A DNA stretch of 64,000 bases, taken from Janibacter indicus. Lineage in GTDB: Bacteria > Actinomycetota > Actinomycetes > Actinomycetales > Dermatophilaceae. The translations under genes and the position numbers were made by a program. The notes under the pieces are model-generated. The model saw nothing but the letters and a program-made list of their open reading frames with translations, searched no databases and was not told the origin of the DNA. Below, in pieces: positions 27,247-35,811 of this stretch. The DNA lies in assembly GCF_900176385.1 (NCBI RefSeq), contig NZ_FWXN01000010.1, forward strand, positions 62,001 to 126,000, given 5' to 3'. Every line of letters begins with the position of its first letter. Positions within the stretch are counted from its first letter, which is position 1.

Positions 27247-29241
27247 ATGAGACTCCCAAGATCCCGTAGGCTTCCCAGAGCGCTCGGTGTGTTCGCAGGG
27301 GTATCCGCCCTCCTGCTTGCCGGGCTGGCGACCGCAACTCCGGCGCAGGCAGGCGACGTTCCCCCTGCGCCCGTCACCGAGTTCCGTGCACCAGTGTGTG
27401 CCGGCACCACCAGCCAGGACCCGAAACAGGTCAACCCTGGAGACCACCACGGCGAGACGGACCTGACCCGAGTTTTCGGTGCACGTCTGGTGTCGTACAA
27501 CAAGGGCAACGTGGTCCCCCTCTACGACACCTTCGGTGGTGCCGATGGTGCGTACCCCGCCCTCTGTGGCACGTACTACGACCCCGAGACACAAGGCCCC
27601 AAGTCCGTGTGGATGTTCTGCACTGACGTTCGGTCGAAGGTGTGCGGCGATCTTGGCCCCGGAGGCACCCTCAGCGAGGGTGCGACCCCGAAGGGCGAGA
27701 TGAGTGATCTGCCCAAGAACTCGCGCTTGGACAAGACCCAGGAGCGGATCATCGGTTGGCTCCTGCAGAACGGTCACCCCTACGATCGTTCTCCCGGCGA
27801 GCCCGCAACAACCCGAGCAGACCAGACCAGTAGCGCAAATCGGTTCGCACTGCAGAACCTCATCTGGTGCGTGTCCGACCCGGACCTCACGAACGCGACC
27901 TTCCAGGCCATGTGTTCTAGGAACCTCCCGCAGACCGAGATGGACCGGATCCTGTCCATGACGGCAGAGACCGCGGTGGTGAACCTCTTGCTGACTTCTT
28001 CCGGTGATGTCGTCGTGGGCACCCCGCGCGAGATCACCCTGAACACCAATGTCTACAACCAGCCCATCACCCTGAACGCCACCGGTACCGCTGCAGGGTC
28101 GTTGACAGTCTGCGGTGGACCGGCCGCCCTGAACGGCAACCAGCTCACCGTCAGCGGGACGGACCCGACCCAGAACACGACGGTGAAGCTGTGCCTCACG
28201 CCGTCCAAGGCTGGCTCCTATGGCTTGGAGGCCACCGCAGCAGCAGTTTCGTCCGACCATCTGCAGTGGGCCCAGAGCGGGTCGGACTGCCAGGTCTTCG
28301 CACGGTTCCGCCACGACGCCGGGGCGCCGGTCTCCGCGCGTATCGGCTTCACCATCAAGCAGGGCCTCGACAACAGCACCAAGAGCCAGCCGAAACTGAC
28401 GACGAAGGCGTCCCACAAGGTCGCTCGTCCTGGCGCCAAACTGCACGACACCGTGAAGCTCACCGGCTTCAAGGCCGGTCACGGCTCGCGGGGTACCGCC
28501 ACTCTGTTCGGTCCCCTTACCAAGGTCACCAGCAAGTCCTGCACCCCGGCGAACAAGGTCGCAAGCGTCAGCTTCACCCCTCGCAACGGCAGCGTGCGCA
28601 CCTCCAAGATCAAGGTCACACGACCCGGGTATTACACGTGGGTGGCATCGACGTCTGCTGACTCGAAGAACAAGGCGGCCAGCCACAAGTGCGGCCTCGC
28701 AGTTGAGACCACTCTTGTCCGTAAGAAGCAGTACAACATCTCGAAGGTCGACACCGGCTTCAGCGGAGTTGCCGCGTCCGACCAGACACTGGCACGGATG
28801 CGTCCCAACACTGTCTCCATGCCGGCTACCCAGCTCAACGCCACCCTGACTGGCTCGGGTCACCGCAAGGGTCGGATGCTCATCCCCGGCGACGTTCAGA
28901 CCGTGGGCCAACTCAACGCCTCGGCAGCGATCGGCGACAAGGTCGGAACCACCGTTCTGGCTGGACATGTCTCCGATGCGAAGGATCGTCCCGGGGCCAT
29001 GTGGAGCCTCAAGAAGGCCCGCAAGGGCCAGGTGATCACCGTTGACGCCAACGGTAAGAAGGTCAAGTACCGCGTGACCAAGGTGGAACGCTTCTCGCGA
29101 GCTGGGAAGCTCCCGGCCCGGCTCTTCAACACCGCCGGCCAGCACCGCCTCGTCCTCATCTCCTGCGCCGACAAGGTGACCAAGGACGGTCGTTGGCACT
29201 ACACCAACAACCTCGTCGTCACCGCCGTGCCGGTGAAGTAG
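27247..29241 (+). CDS. secreted thioester-domain/Ig-like protein with C-terminal class F sortase domain
   Basis: 664 residues from ATG 27247 (GAGG 7 bp upstream; ATG 27235 also possible). Signal peptide with Arg-rich start and cut after AQA. The N-terminal 200 residues resemble a thioester/TQXA adhesin domain: MFCTDVRSKVC and ALQNLIWCVSD, with candidate thioester Cys and Gln. Beta-sandwich domains follow (about 250-520). The last 130 residues match class E/F sortase: GTTVLAGHVSDAKD (His), HRLVLISCADKV (Cys), GRWHYTNNLVVTA (Arg). Having adhesin-like and sortase domains in one chain is unusual. No separate LPxTG substrate is close. Confidence 0.7.
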   Translation: MRLPRSRRLPRALGVFAGVSALLLAGLATATPAQAGDVPPAPVTEFRAPVCAGTTSQDPKQVNPGDHHGETDLTRVFGARLVSYNKGNVVPLYDTFGGADGAYPALCGTYYDPETQGPKSVWMFCTDVRSKVCGDLGPGGTLSEGATPKGEMSDLPKNSRLDKTQERIIGWLLQNGHPYDRSPGEPATTRADQTSSANRFALQNLIWCVSDPDLTNATFQAMCSRNLPQTEMDRILSMTAETAVVNLLLTSSGDVVVGTPREITLNTNVYNQPITLNATGTAAGSLTVCGGPAALNGNQLTVSGTDPTQNTTVKLCLTPSKAGSYGLEATAAAVSSDHLQWAQSGSDCQVFARFRHDAGAPVSARIGFTIKQGLDNSTKSQPKLTTKASHKVARPGAKLHDTVKLTGFKAGHGSRGTATLFGPLTKVTSKSCTPANKVASVSFTPRNGSVRTSKIKVTRPGYYTWVASTSADSKNKAASHKCGLAVETTLVRKKQYNISKVDTGFSGVAASDQTLARMRPNTVSMPATQLNATLTGSGHRKGRMLIPGDVQTVGQLNASAAIGDKVGTTVLAGHVSDAKDRPGAMWSLKKARKGQVITVDANGKKVKYRVTKVERFSRAGKLPARLFNTAGQHRLVLISCADKVTKDGRWHYTNNLVVTAVPVK

Positions 29242-29258
29242 AGGTCGTATACACGCTA

Positions 29259-29288
29259 GGCCCCCTTCCCCCGAGCGGGAGGGGGGCC
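29259..29288 (+). terminator. terminator after the sortase-like gene
   Basis: GGCCCCCTTCCC and GGGAGGGGGGCC form an imperfect GC-rich stem 17 bp after the stop, followed by TTCGTG. Its shape is close to the hairpin at 27040, so the same type of terminator flanks this small block on both sides. Confidence 0.65.
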
Positions 29289-29315
29289 TTCGTGCAGTCT
29301 GAGGTGTACTCCGTA

Positions 29316-29699
29316 TCACCACGTCAAGGTTCTGCGCACGTTGACGTTGAGCACGTTCGGGTTGACGTGGCTGAGCCACTCCGGCTTGTCGGGGTGGTCG
29401 TCCATCCGGATCTTCGACACGAACGTCTCGTAGCCGCCGATGATCACCATGATCAACAGGTTGGCGATCATCACCACGTCCACCATGGCCAGCACCAGCA
29501 TCATGATCTGGGCTTCGTTCATGGCGTTGAAGTGCGTGACCAGGTGCCACAGTTCCTTGCCGAACTGGGCCACGTAGACACCCTGGGCGATGATCAGGCC
29601 CAGATACAGCGGCGCTTGCAGCCAGCGCGAGACGAAGATCGTGTGGCCGAGGATGTCGGCAAAGGTCGAGGTGGGGCTGGTCTGCTGCGGCGAGGTCAC
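29316..29699 (-). pseudogene. YqhA (UPF0114) family membrane protein, C-terminally truncated
   Basis: 127 residues. ATG 29699 gives MTSPQQTSPTSTFADILGHT then IFVSRWLQAPLYLGLIIAQG, and later MLVLAMVDVVMIANLLIMVI and GYETFVSKI, all family features. After WLSHVNPNVL the sequence turns into NVNVRRTLTW and stops, whereas UPF0114 proteins continue with another helix (a G-I-S-x-I-H-L-L-K-type end). About 35 residues are missing, just where the sortase block begins. Confidence 0.7.
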
Positions 29700-29730
29700 G
29701 GGAGGGAAATTTACCCTGCCTTGACGGGCA

Positions 29731-30555
29731 TCAGTTCAGGATGCGCATGTTTTCCGGCAGGGCTCCCCCGGCGAGCACCTCAGCAGCCAGATCGGCCAGC
29801 GCCGTCAGGGCCACCCGCTGCGGGTTCGGACCGTAGGAGACCCGCGCGACGCCCAGCTCTGCCTGCCGGGCCAGCGGCACCGACCCGGGCACCGCAATGG
29901 TGCTGAGCCGCTGCGGACCGTAGGCCTCCACCAGAGTGGCGATCTGCTCCTCCCCCAGCTTGCCGGGCACGAAGACGACCGGTGCCCCGGCCGCCAGGTA
30001 GGCCCGGCCCCGTTCCACCGCGTCGTCCAGGATGGCCGAGGGACTCCGGTCACCGGCCCGCAGGAAGGTGTCGGTCCGGGCGTTGAGCACGAAGCTGGGC
30101 ACTCCGGCCTCCCGGGCCGCGGCCATGATCGCGGCCACCTGCTCGGCTGCCTGGTCGAGCGGCTTCATCTGGTCCTCGATGTTGGCCCCGACGATGCCCA
30201 GCTCGATCGCTGCCCGCACGGTGCCAGCCGCGTCGCCGTAGCCGCCCTCCAGGTCGGCAGTGACCGGCAGGTGGGTGGCCGCCACGATCCGACGACACAT
30301 GTCGAGCATCTCCGCCAGCGGGATCACCTCTCCGTCGGGCCAGCCCAGGGTGGCCGCGATGGAGTGGCTGGCAGTGGCCAGGGCAGCGGTTCCGGGGACC
30401 TCGGTGACCACCTTGGCGCTGATCGCGTCCCAGACGTTGACCACCGTGAGCAGCTCGGGTGCCCGGTGCAGGGCCAGGAGGTCGGCCGCGCGCTGTTCGA
30501 CGGTGCCGAGCGGCTGATCGGTGCTTTCGGGGCTGTTGCTGGGGGTCGTCTCCAT
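29731..30555 (-). CDS. isocitrate lyase/PEP mutase family protein
   Basis: 274 residues from ATG 30555. The (beta/alpha)8 family marks are NVWDAISAKVV, TADLEGGYGDAAGTVRAAIE with Mg2+-binding Asp/Glu, GANIEDQMKPLD and LNARTDTFLRAG. The small single-domain form typically cleaves C-C bonds in 2-methylisocitrate-like or oxaloacetate-type substrates, but the exact reaction cannot be told. It is not next to methylcitrate genes. Confidence 0.85.
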   Translation of the reverse strand: METTPSNSPESTDQPLGTVEQRAADLLALHRAPELLTVVNVWDAISAKVVTEVPGTAALATASHSIAATLGWPDGEVIPLAEMLDMCRRIVAATHLPVTADLEGGYGDAAGTVRAAIELGIVGANIEDQMKPLDQAAEQVAAIMAAAREAGVPSFVLNARTDTFLRAGDRSPSAILDDAVERGRAYLAAGAPVVFVPGKLGEEQIATLVEAYGPQRLSTIAVPGSVPLARQAELGVARVSYGPNPQRVALTALADLAAEVLAGGALPENMRILN

Positions 30556-30717
30556 ACCCCCAGTGGAGCACACCGATACGAATCCGGGCCACCTGCTTAC
30601 GCGGGAAGGAAACCCGAAAAATCCCTCACTACGAAACCGGGCCAGCCTCTTACGCAACGGGGAAAACGGTTGACCAAGGGGTTACTTGCCGCCGATTCGG
30701 AGTGCAGTGTTCTACCC

Positions 30718-31302
30718 ATGAGTCGACGGATCGCGTCGGCGGCAGTGGCGGTGGTCATCACCGGCCTGCTCGCCGGTTTCGCGCCGGCGGCCAACGCTGC
30801 GGGGGTAGCGTCCGGGGGGACGAACATCACGGTTGCGAAGGCTGCTGGCCACAAGATGACGGGGAAGACCGTGGTTGCCAAGAAGGCTGCCCGGTCCAAC
30901 AACAACAGCAGGGCCGCTGCCTACGAGGCAGCGATCGTGAAGCAGACCAACGCCTACCGGCTCCGCAAGGGCTGCAAGGCGCTGAAGGTGGACAAGCACC
31001 TGAAGCTGGCTGCTCGTCGGCACAGCGACCTGATGGTCAAGCGCGGCGAGCTCTCGCACCGCCTCAAGGGCGAGGCCAAGCTCTCGACCCGCATCGTCAA
31101 GGCCGGTTACAAGCCCTGGCGCGTGGTGGCCGAGAACCTGGCCATGGGCTTCGAGACCCCGCGGGCCAACATGGACGCCTGGATCGCCAGCCCCGGCCAC
31201 AAGGCCAACCTGGACGACTGCCGACTGCGCCACATCGGCGTCTCCGTGCGCTTCGGCGGCGGCATCGCCTGGGTCACCCAGGACTTCGGCGTCCAGCGCT
31301 GA
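30718..31302 (+). CDS. secreted CAP (SCP/PR1) domain protein
   Basis: 194 residues from ATG 30718. Signal peptide (IASAAVAVVITGLLAGFAPA, cut after ANA), a Lys/Ala-rich linker, and a CAP domain from about residue 75: AIVKQTNAYRLRKGCKALKV, LAARRHSDLMVKRGELSHRL, VVAENLAMGFETP, and WIASPGHKANLDDCRLRHIG. These hold the His/Glu cavity residues of the family. Bacterial CAP proteins are extracellular with no agreed enzyme activity. The gene is divergent from the isocitrate-lyase-family gene. Confidence 0.85.
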   Translation: MSRRIASAAVAVVITGLLAGFAPAANAAGVASGGTNITVAKAAGHKMTGKTVVAKKAARSNNNSRAAAYEAAIVKQTNAYRLRKGCKALKVDKHLKLAARRHSDLMVKRGELSHRLKGEAKLSTRIVKAGYKPWRVVAENLAMGFETPRANMDAWIASPGHKANLDDCRLRHIGVSVRFGGGIAWVTQDFGVQR

Positions 31303-31313
31303 GACCGCCCACC

Positions 31314-31368
31314 GGAACCGGTGGCGACCAGCACCTGCTCTGCGGCAGGTGCGGCCGCCACCGGTTCC
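31314..31368. terminator. long hairpin between convergent genes
   Basis: GGAACCGGTGGCG and CGCCACCGGTTCC, with a second paired block (CACCTGC and GCAGGTG) inside, make a long nearly continuous stem. It lies between the CAP gene and the convergent DUF3307-like gene, so it is probably a bidirectional terminator. Confidence 0.75.
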
Positions 31369-31409
31369 GACATTTTCGGGGCCCGACGGCACGGGCCGGC
31401 GCTGGGACG

Positions 31410-32222
31410 TCAGCCCAGCAGGGCCACCGCTGCCAGAGCGATCAGCCAGGAAGCGAAGCTGCCCACCAGGAAGTACTCGGTGACGGCATGGATGCCGGGA
31501 CCACGCGAGGAGTCCCGGGCCGCCTGCAGTTCGGGAAAACGGAGCAACCCCTTGGCCGCCACCACGATGCCGGCGGCGGTGAACTGGCCGGTCAGCCCCA
31601 GCCCCAGGATGAAGACCCGTTCCATCGGGCCCAGCAGCCGCCCGCCCTTCAAGGAGTGCGCGGGGCCCTCCAACAGTCGCACCCGCTGGACCTCCTGGGA
31701 GCCCGTACCTCGATTCGGGCTGAGGGTGCCGGTGGCCCGCAGCACCAGCCTCACCACCACATTGCCCGTGGAGAGCTGGACCAGGAACGCACCGACCACG
31801 AGCAGCAGCCGGTCGACGCTGTCCAGGTGCCACACCGCCCCGCCACCGGCCTGCACCCATCGGCCCAGCAGCCCGTCTCCGGTGCCCGCCCAGGGGGCCA
31901 GCACCAGGGCCAGGGCCAGCCAGCACATCAGCCATCCCAATGGCCACCAGGCCGCACCGGCCGCCCGGGGGGTGCGGGGAGCACGAGCGGCCCGGCGGGC
32001 GCCACCACCGAAGCCGATCGGGACCAGCCGGCCCCAGCCGAGGACCACCAGGACCAGTACCGCCAGTGCGACCAGGTCGCGCGGCGAGGTCAGTCCGGCG
32101 GCCAGCCCCAGGCCGACCACCCCGGCCGCGCCGATCACCTCGGGGAGCCAACGCATCGGACGGGCCGAGAAGACCAGGTCGGTGATCCCGACTCCGATCA
32201 GCAGCAGTGCCACCCAGCTCAC
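31410..32222 (-). CDS. DUF3307-like membrane protein
   Basis: 270 residues with at least six hydrophobic helices, starting MSWVALLLIGVGITDLVFSA. The C-terminal half has the pattern of DUF3307 proteins: GRLLGPMERVFILGLGLTGQ, then FTAAGIVVAAKGLLRFPEL and TEYFLVGSFASWLIALA. DUF3307 genes are commonly next to satD, as here, with a 4-bp overlap. The function is not established. Confidence 0.65.
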   Translation of the reverse strand: MSWVALLLIGVGITDLVFSARPMRWLPEVIGAAGVVGLGLAAGLTSPRDLVALAVLVLVVLGWGRLVPIGFGGGARRAARAPRTPRAAGAAWWPLGWLMCWLALALVLAPWAGTGDGLLGRWVQAGGGAVWHLDSVDRLLLVVGAFLVQLSTGNVVVRLVLRATGTLSPNRGTGSQEVQRVRLLEGPAHSLKGGRLLGPMERVFILGLGLTGQFTAAGIVVAAKGLLRFPELQAARDSSRGPGIHAVTEYFLVGSFASWLIALAAVALLG

Positions 32223-33046
32223 GGCGTCATCCCCTCCTGGTCAGCGGTGTCCTGTTCACTCCCGATCCGTTCACTCCCGAACCGTTCACTCCCGAACCGT
32301 TCACTCCCGATCCGGGTCAGCTGGGCCGTCATCTCGAGCAGCGTCCCGATGCCCTGGTTCCTGATCCGTTGCGAGACCGCCGAGCCCGAGATCGAGAGCC
32401 GCTCGGCGATCGCGCGCTGACTCTCGCCGGCCACCAGCCCCCGCACGATGGCCAGGTCCCGCGCCGACAGGTGGGCGGTCAGTTCGTCGCGCCCGACGAG
32501 GGCTGAATTCACGGCCATGGCCACAGCAGACCACGCACCCCCGCCACAACTGCCGGGACCACCAGAACTGCCGGGACCTGCCGCCACGGCCAGCCGGTCC
32601 CGACGATGTCGGCTGCGCGCGCGGCGCTGTTCGGCGGCCACCTGCTCCAGCGCCTCCCGAGCGGCCCACCAGCCCGGTCCGTCCTCGGTCAGGTCCACCG
32701 GCTGGCCCGGCTCTTCCGATCGAGCAGAGGGATCGGAGGGAGCAGAGGGATCGGCTGGAACCGCGAGGGCGTGCACCTCGCCGACCCCGATGCCGTGCCG
32801 CACGTCGAACCGCGGACGCAGCTGGATCCGTAGCCACCAGACCAGGCCCAGGGCCTGCCCCAGGGTCTGGCAGTGCCCCTGGTACTCGTCTCCCACGGTG
32901 ATCCGCAGGTCGGAGCCGAAGCGTTCGTTGGCCGCGGCCAGGGTCTCGCTGAGTACCTGGTGCAGCAGGACCCGGTCAGCGGCAGCCCGGGAGGCCACCA
33001 CATCACCGATCACCACAAATGAAGCATTCGTCTTCATTTTACTCAC
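32219..33046 (-). CDS. SatD family protein with C-terminal HTH
   Basis: 275 residues. The SatD core is FVVIGDVVASRAAADRVLLH, then LSETLAAANERFGSDLRITV, GDEYQGHCQTLGQALGLVWW and RHGIGVGEV. A LuxR/sigma-4-like HTH (LSARDLAIVRGLVAGESQRA then IAERLSISGSAVSQRI) is near the C-terminus. A central insertion is rich in Pro, Ser and Gly (SAPSDPSARSEEP; GPGSSGGPGSCGG) and is probably disordered. The tail holds four copies of a five-residue repeat. The product is likely a regulator paired with the DUF3307-like membrane protein. Confidence 0.8.
   Translation of the reverse strand: MSKMKTNASFVVIGDVVASRAAADRVLLHQVLSETLAAANERFGSDLRITVGDEYQGHCQTLGQALGLVWWLRIQLRPRFDVRHGIGVGEVHALAVPADPSAPSDPSARSEEPGQPVDLTEDGPGWWAAREALEQVAAEQRRARSRHRRDRLAVAAGPGSSGGPGSCGGGAWSAVAMAVNSALVGRDELTAHLSARDLAIVRGLVAGESQRAIAERLSISGSAVSQRIRNQGIGTLLEMTAQLTRIGSERFGSERFGSERIGSEQDTADQEGMTP
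32255..32314 (-). repeat. four tandem 15-bp repeats inside satD
   Basis: Four head-to-tail copies of TTCACTCCCGAWCCG (W is A or T), in frame, encoding (RI/RF)GSE on the minus strand near the SatD C-terminus. Being a multiple of three, copy-number change would lengthen or shorten the tail without frameshift. Confidence 0.9.
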
Positions 33047-33085
33047 CTGAAGAAGATAGCTTCACGATTCACCGGATGTCCAGCA

Positions 33086-34780
33086 TCAGCCCCAGAAGAC
33101 CCGTTCCACCACCGCGTGGGCGTGCCGCGTGGTGCGCAGGTAGTCGTTGAGCAGCTTGTCGCTCTCCCCGGCCTCGTAGCCCAGCACCATCGAGACCGCC
33201 GCCCGTTCCCGGGTCGCGGTGGGCAACTGGTCGCTGGAACGCCCCCGGACCAGGGTCGAGGCATTGCGGACCCGGGAGACGAACCGCCAGGCCTCGCACA
33301 ACACATCGGCGTACTCGGCCTCCAGCAGTCCGGCCTCCTTGGCCGCGGCCAGCGCATCCAGGGTGCTGGTGGTGCGCAACGCCGGTACCGCACCGGCGTG
33401 CTGCATCTGCAGCAACTGCACGGTCCACTCCACGTCGGCCAGTCCCCCACGCCCGAGCTTGAGATGGGTGTTCGGGTCGGCTCCTCGCGGCAGTCGCTCG
33501 TCCTCGACGCGTGCCTTGATCCGACGCACCTCGATCACCGCGTCCTCGTCGATGCCGCCGGCCGGGAACCGCAGCGGGTCGATCAGTTCGTGGAACCGGT
33601 CCCGCAACTCCTGGTCGCCGACCACCGCATCGGCCCGCAGCAGGGCCTGGAACTCCCAGGTCTGCGACCACTTCGCGTAGTAGGCGGCGTAGGACTCCAG
33701 GGTGCGCACCAGCGGTCCCTGCTTGCCCTCGGGCCGCAGATCGGCATCGACCTCCAACGGCGGGTCCGTGGCGGGCAGGGCCAACACCCGGCGCAGCTCG
33801 TTGACCACCGCAATGGCGTACTTGGAGGCCCGATGCGGGTCCGCTCCCGGGATCGGGTCGTGGACGAACATCACGTCGGCATCCGAGCCGTAGGAGAGCT
33901 CGAAGCCGCCGTACCGGCCCATCGCCACCACCGCCATCCGGGTGGGCGGCTCCGGGTAGCCCTTGCTGGCCGCGACCGACGCCATCACGACTTGCAGGGT
34001 GGCCTCCAGGGTGGCGTCGGTGAGCCGGCTCAATCCCTGCCCCACACCGGCCACGTCGTTGACCCCGAAGAGTTCGCCGGCGGCGATCCGGAAGAGCTCA
34101 CGGCGGCGCACCCCCCGGATCGCTCGGACGGCGTCGGCCAACTGCTGGTGTCGACCACCGGTGGCGAGCATCTCGCTGGTGAGCGTCTCGCTGGCCAACG
34201 GGGTGAGGTCCTCGCCGAGCAACTGCACGCCGCGGGGTTCCCGCTCCAGCAGGTCGGTGGCATACCGCGAGGTGCCGAGCAGGGTGGCCAGCCGCTGGGC
34301 GACCTCCCCCTCGTCGCGCAGCGTGCGCAGGTACCAGTGGGTGCGGCCCAGCGAGTCGCTGATCCGGCGGAACCCCCACAGTCCGGCGTCCGGGTCCGGG
34401 GTGTCGGCGAACCACTCCAGCATCGCGGGAAGCAGGGTGCGTTGGATCGTGGCGGTGCGCGAGACCCCGGAGGTGAGCGCCTCCAGGTGGCGCAACGCGG
34501 CAGTGGGGTCGGAGTACCCCAGGGCGGCCATCCGCGCCTCGGCCGCGGCCGGGGAGAGCCTCGCTTCCTGGCCGGGCAACGCGGCCACGGCGGCCAGCAG
34601 CGGGCGGTAGAAGAGCTTCTCGTGGAGGCGACGCACCTCGCGCCGGTGCCCCCGCCAGGCGTCCTCCAACCCGGCCACCGGGTCCTTCAGGAACCCCATG
34701 GACCGGCCCAGCGCCCGCAGCGCGGCCTCGTCGTCGGGCACCACATGGGTGCGCCGCAACTGCACCAGTTGCATCCACCT
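33086..34780 (-). pseudogene. glnE: glutamine synthetase adenylyltransferase, C-terminal half only
   Basis: About 562 residues remain of a protein that is normally near 1,000. Present are the linker (RLHEKLFYRPLLAAVAALPG), the C-terminal adenylyltransferase domain with GRYGGFELSYGSDADVMFVH (nucleotidyltransferase acidic pair) and the helical end (LKLGRGGLADVEWTVQLLQM). The N-terminal adenylyl-removing domain is missing: homology begins abruptly at LQLVQLRRTHVVPDD, only 15-20 bp from an unrelated divergent gene. If expressed, it would adenylylate glutamine synthetase without the removing activity, but no proper start or promoter is seen. Confidence 0.85.
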
Positions 34781-34794
34781 ACTCGGCTGTTGGG

Positions 34795-35076
34795 ATGAGC
34801 GGCTTCGGCGCCGACGGCGTCTACCTCCCGCGCCCCGGCCTCGCCGCCGATGTTCACTACACCGACGAGGAGCTCGAGATCGAGCTCTACCGCGTGAGTG
34901 CTACGGGCTCCCCTGTCGATCTCGCCGAGCGGTGGGTGCAGGGTCCGAACGCCGACGATAGGACCCTTGAGCTCCTCGGCCTGCAGCCGGCCGAGTACGT
35001 CATGCCCGGGGACAGCCTCTCCACGAGCCTCGGCGATGCAGACCTGGCCGAACTGATCCGGCGGGTCTCGGGCTGA
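34795..35076 (+). CDS. hypothetical acidic protein
   Basis: 93 residues, acidic, starting MSGFGADGVYLPRPGLAADV. Segments YTDEELEIELYRVSATGSPV and LGLQPAEYVMPGDSLSTSLG are protein-like. Not recognised. It is the first gene of the plasmid/phage-like block, directly after the glnE break, and is followed by a strong terminator, so it is monocistronic. Confidence 0.55.
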   Translation: MSGFGADGVYLPRPGLAADVHYTDEELEIELYRVSATGSPVDLAERWVQGPNADDRTLELLGLQPAEYVMPGDSLSTSLGDADLAELIRRVSG

Positions 35077-35136
35077 TCGGCGGAGGCATGAGTCGGCCAG
35101 AGTTCTGGTCGGCGCCTCCGCCATGCGTGCTTCCAA

Positions 35137-35173
35137 GCGCCCCGACCCGGTGCCCGAGAGCCGGTCGGGGCGC
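35137..35173 (+). terminator. rho-independent terminator
   Basis: GCGCCCCGACC pairs with GGTCGGGGCGC, followed by TTCTTT. It ends transcription of the preceding small gene and isolates the secreted-protein gene that follows. Confidence 0.85.
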
Positions 35174-35198
35174 TTCTTTGCGCCCTCGTTGATCGCCC

Positions 35199-35230
35199 CG
35201 GACCCCTTCGCGGACCTAGGTGACCGCGGG
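35199..35230 (+). promoter_or_regulatory. upstream repeat copy 1 (CCGGACCCC...CGGACCTAGGTGAC)
   Basis: The same block stands before the secreted-protein gene and before ssb (35742-35773). CCTAGGT begins 53 bp before this ATG and 54 bp before the ssb ATG; a third CCTAGGT lies 52 bp before the gene at 38572. Constant spacing argues for a shared control element. Confidence 0.6.
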
Positions 35231-35267
35231 GCCGACCTGTGTCCCGCCCGAACTGAGGAGGGAACGC

Positions 35268-35684
35268 ATGTCCAGCTCACCCCACCACGCTCGACGCGGC
35301 TCAACCCACCGAGCAGTCGTGGCCACCCTCGCCGTGGTCCTGGCGTCCGCACTGTGCCTGGCCGCCGCCTCGCCGGCGGACGCGGCCGAGCCCGTCGAGG
35401 ACATGGGCTGCCGGATGCTCATCTGGGCCTCCGACAGCGTCTTCGACACCTCCTACGCCCACGACGGCATGCGGCACACCTTCCGCGGCTGCCTGGTCAA
35501 GCGCGGCTGGTCGACGAACTCCTACCGCGCCCTCAAGGAGAGGCAGTGGCGGCTGAACAACCACCTGGCCAGCTCGGAGTGCCGGGTCGGCGACTACCAC
35601 CTGTCCGGCGTCAGGCGGACCACCTACAAGGGCATCCGCGTTGTCGTCTTCAAGTACCGCTTCGACTACCTGGTGCCCTGCTGA
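35268..35684 (+). CDS. small secreted protein, function unknown
   Basis: 138 residues from ATG 35268 with GAGGAGGGAA upstream. A clear signal peptide (RAVVATLAVVLASALCLAAA, cut after DAA). The mature part has conserved-looking Cys positions (MGCRMLIW, FRGCLVKRG, SSECRVGDY, terminal LVPC) that could form two disulfides. Not recognised. It shares its upstream control block with the ssb gene. Confidence 0.65.
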   Translation: MSSSPHHARRGSTHRAVVATLAVVLASALCLAAASPADAAEPVEDMGCRMLIWASDSVFDTSYAHDGMRHTFRGCLVKRGWSTNSYRALKERQWRLNNHLASSECRVGDYHLSGVRRTTYKGIRVVVFKYRFDYLVPC

Positions 35685-35741
35685 GCAACCCCGCACGAAG
35701 CTCGAGCCGGATCCGAACAAGTTCGGCCGAAGTGATCGCTG

Positions 35742-35773
35742 CCGGACCCCAATCGGACCTAGGTGACTGCGGG
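35742..35773 (+). promoter_or_regulatory. upstream repeat copy 2, before ssb
   Basis: CCGGACCCCAAT followed by CGGACCTAGGTGACTGCGGG, matching copy 1 with one substitution in the last 20 bp and a small indel in the middle. It overlaps the ssb leader hairpin. Confidence 0.6.
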
Positions 35774-35799
35774 ACGAATCCGAACGTCTCGCAGTCACC
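35762..35799 (+). promoter_or_regulatory. leader hairpin in front of the ssb Shine-Dalgarno
   Basis: GGTGACTGCG (35762-35771) pairs with CGCAGTCACC (35790-35799), a perfect 10-bp stem ending right before AAGGAGG. SSB proteins can repress their own translation by binding the leader; this structure could serve that, though this is inference. Confidence 0.5.
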
Positions 35800-35811
35800 A
35801 AGGAGGAAGTC

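Noticed and set aside
32255-32314. Short regular repeats as a CRISPR array.
   Set aside because: The units are contiguous 15-mers without spacers and lie in frame in a coding region. No cas genes occur in the window.
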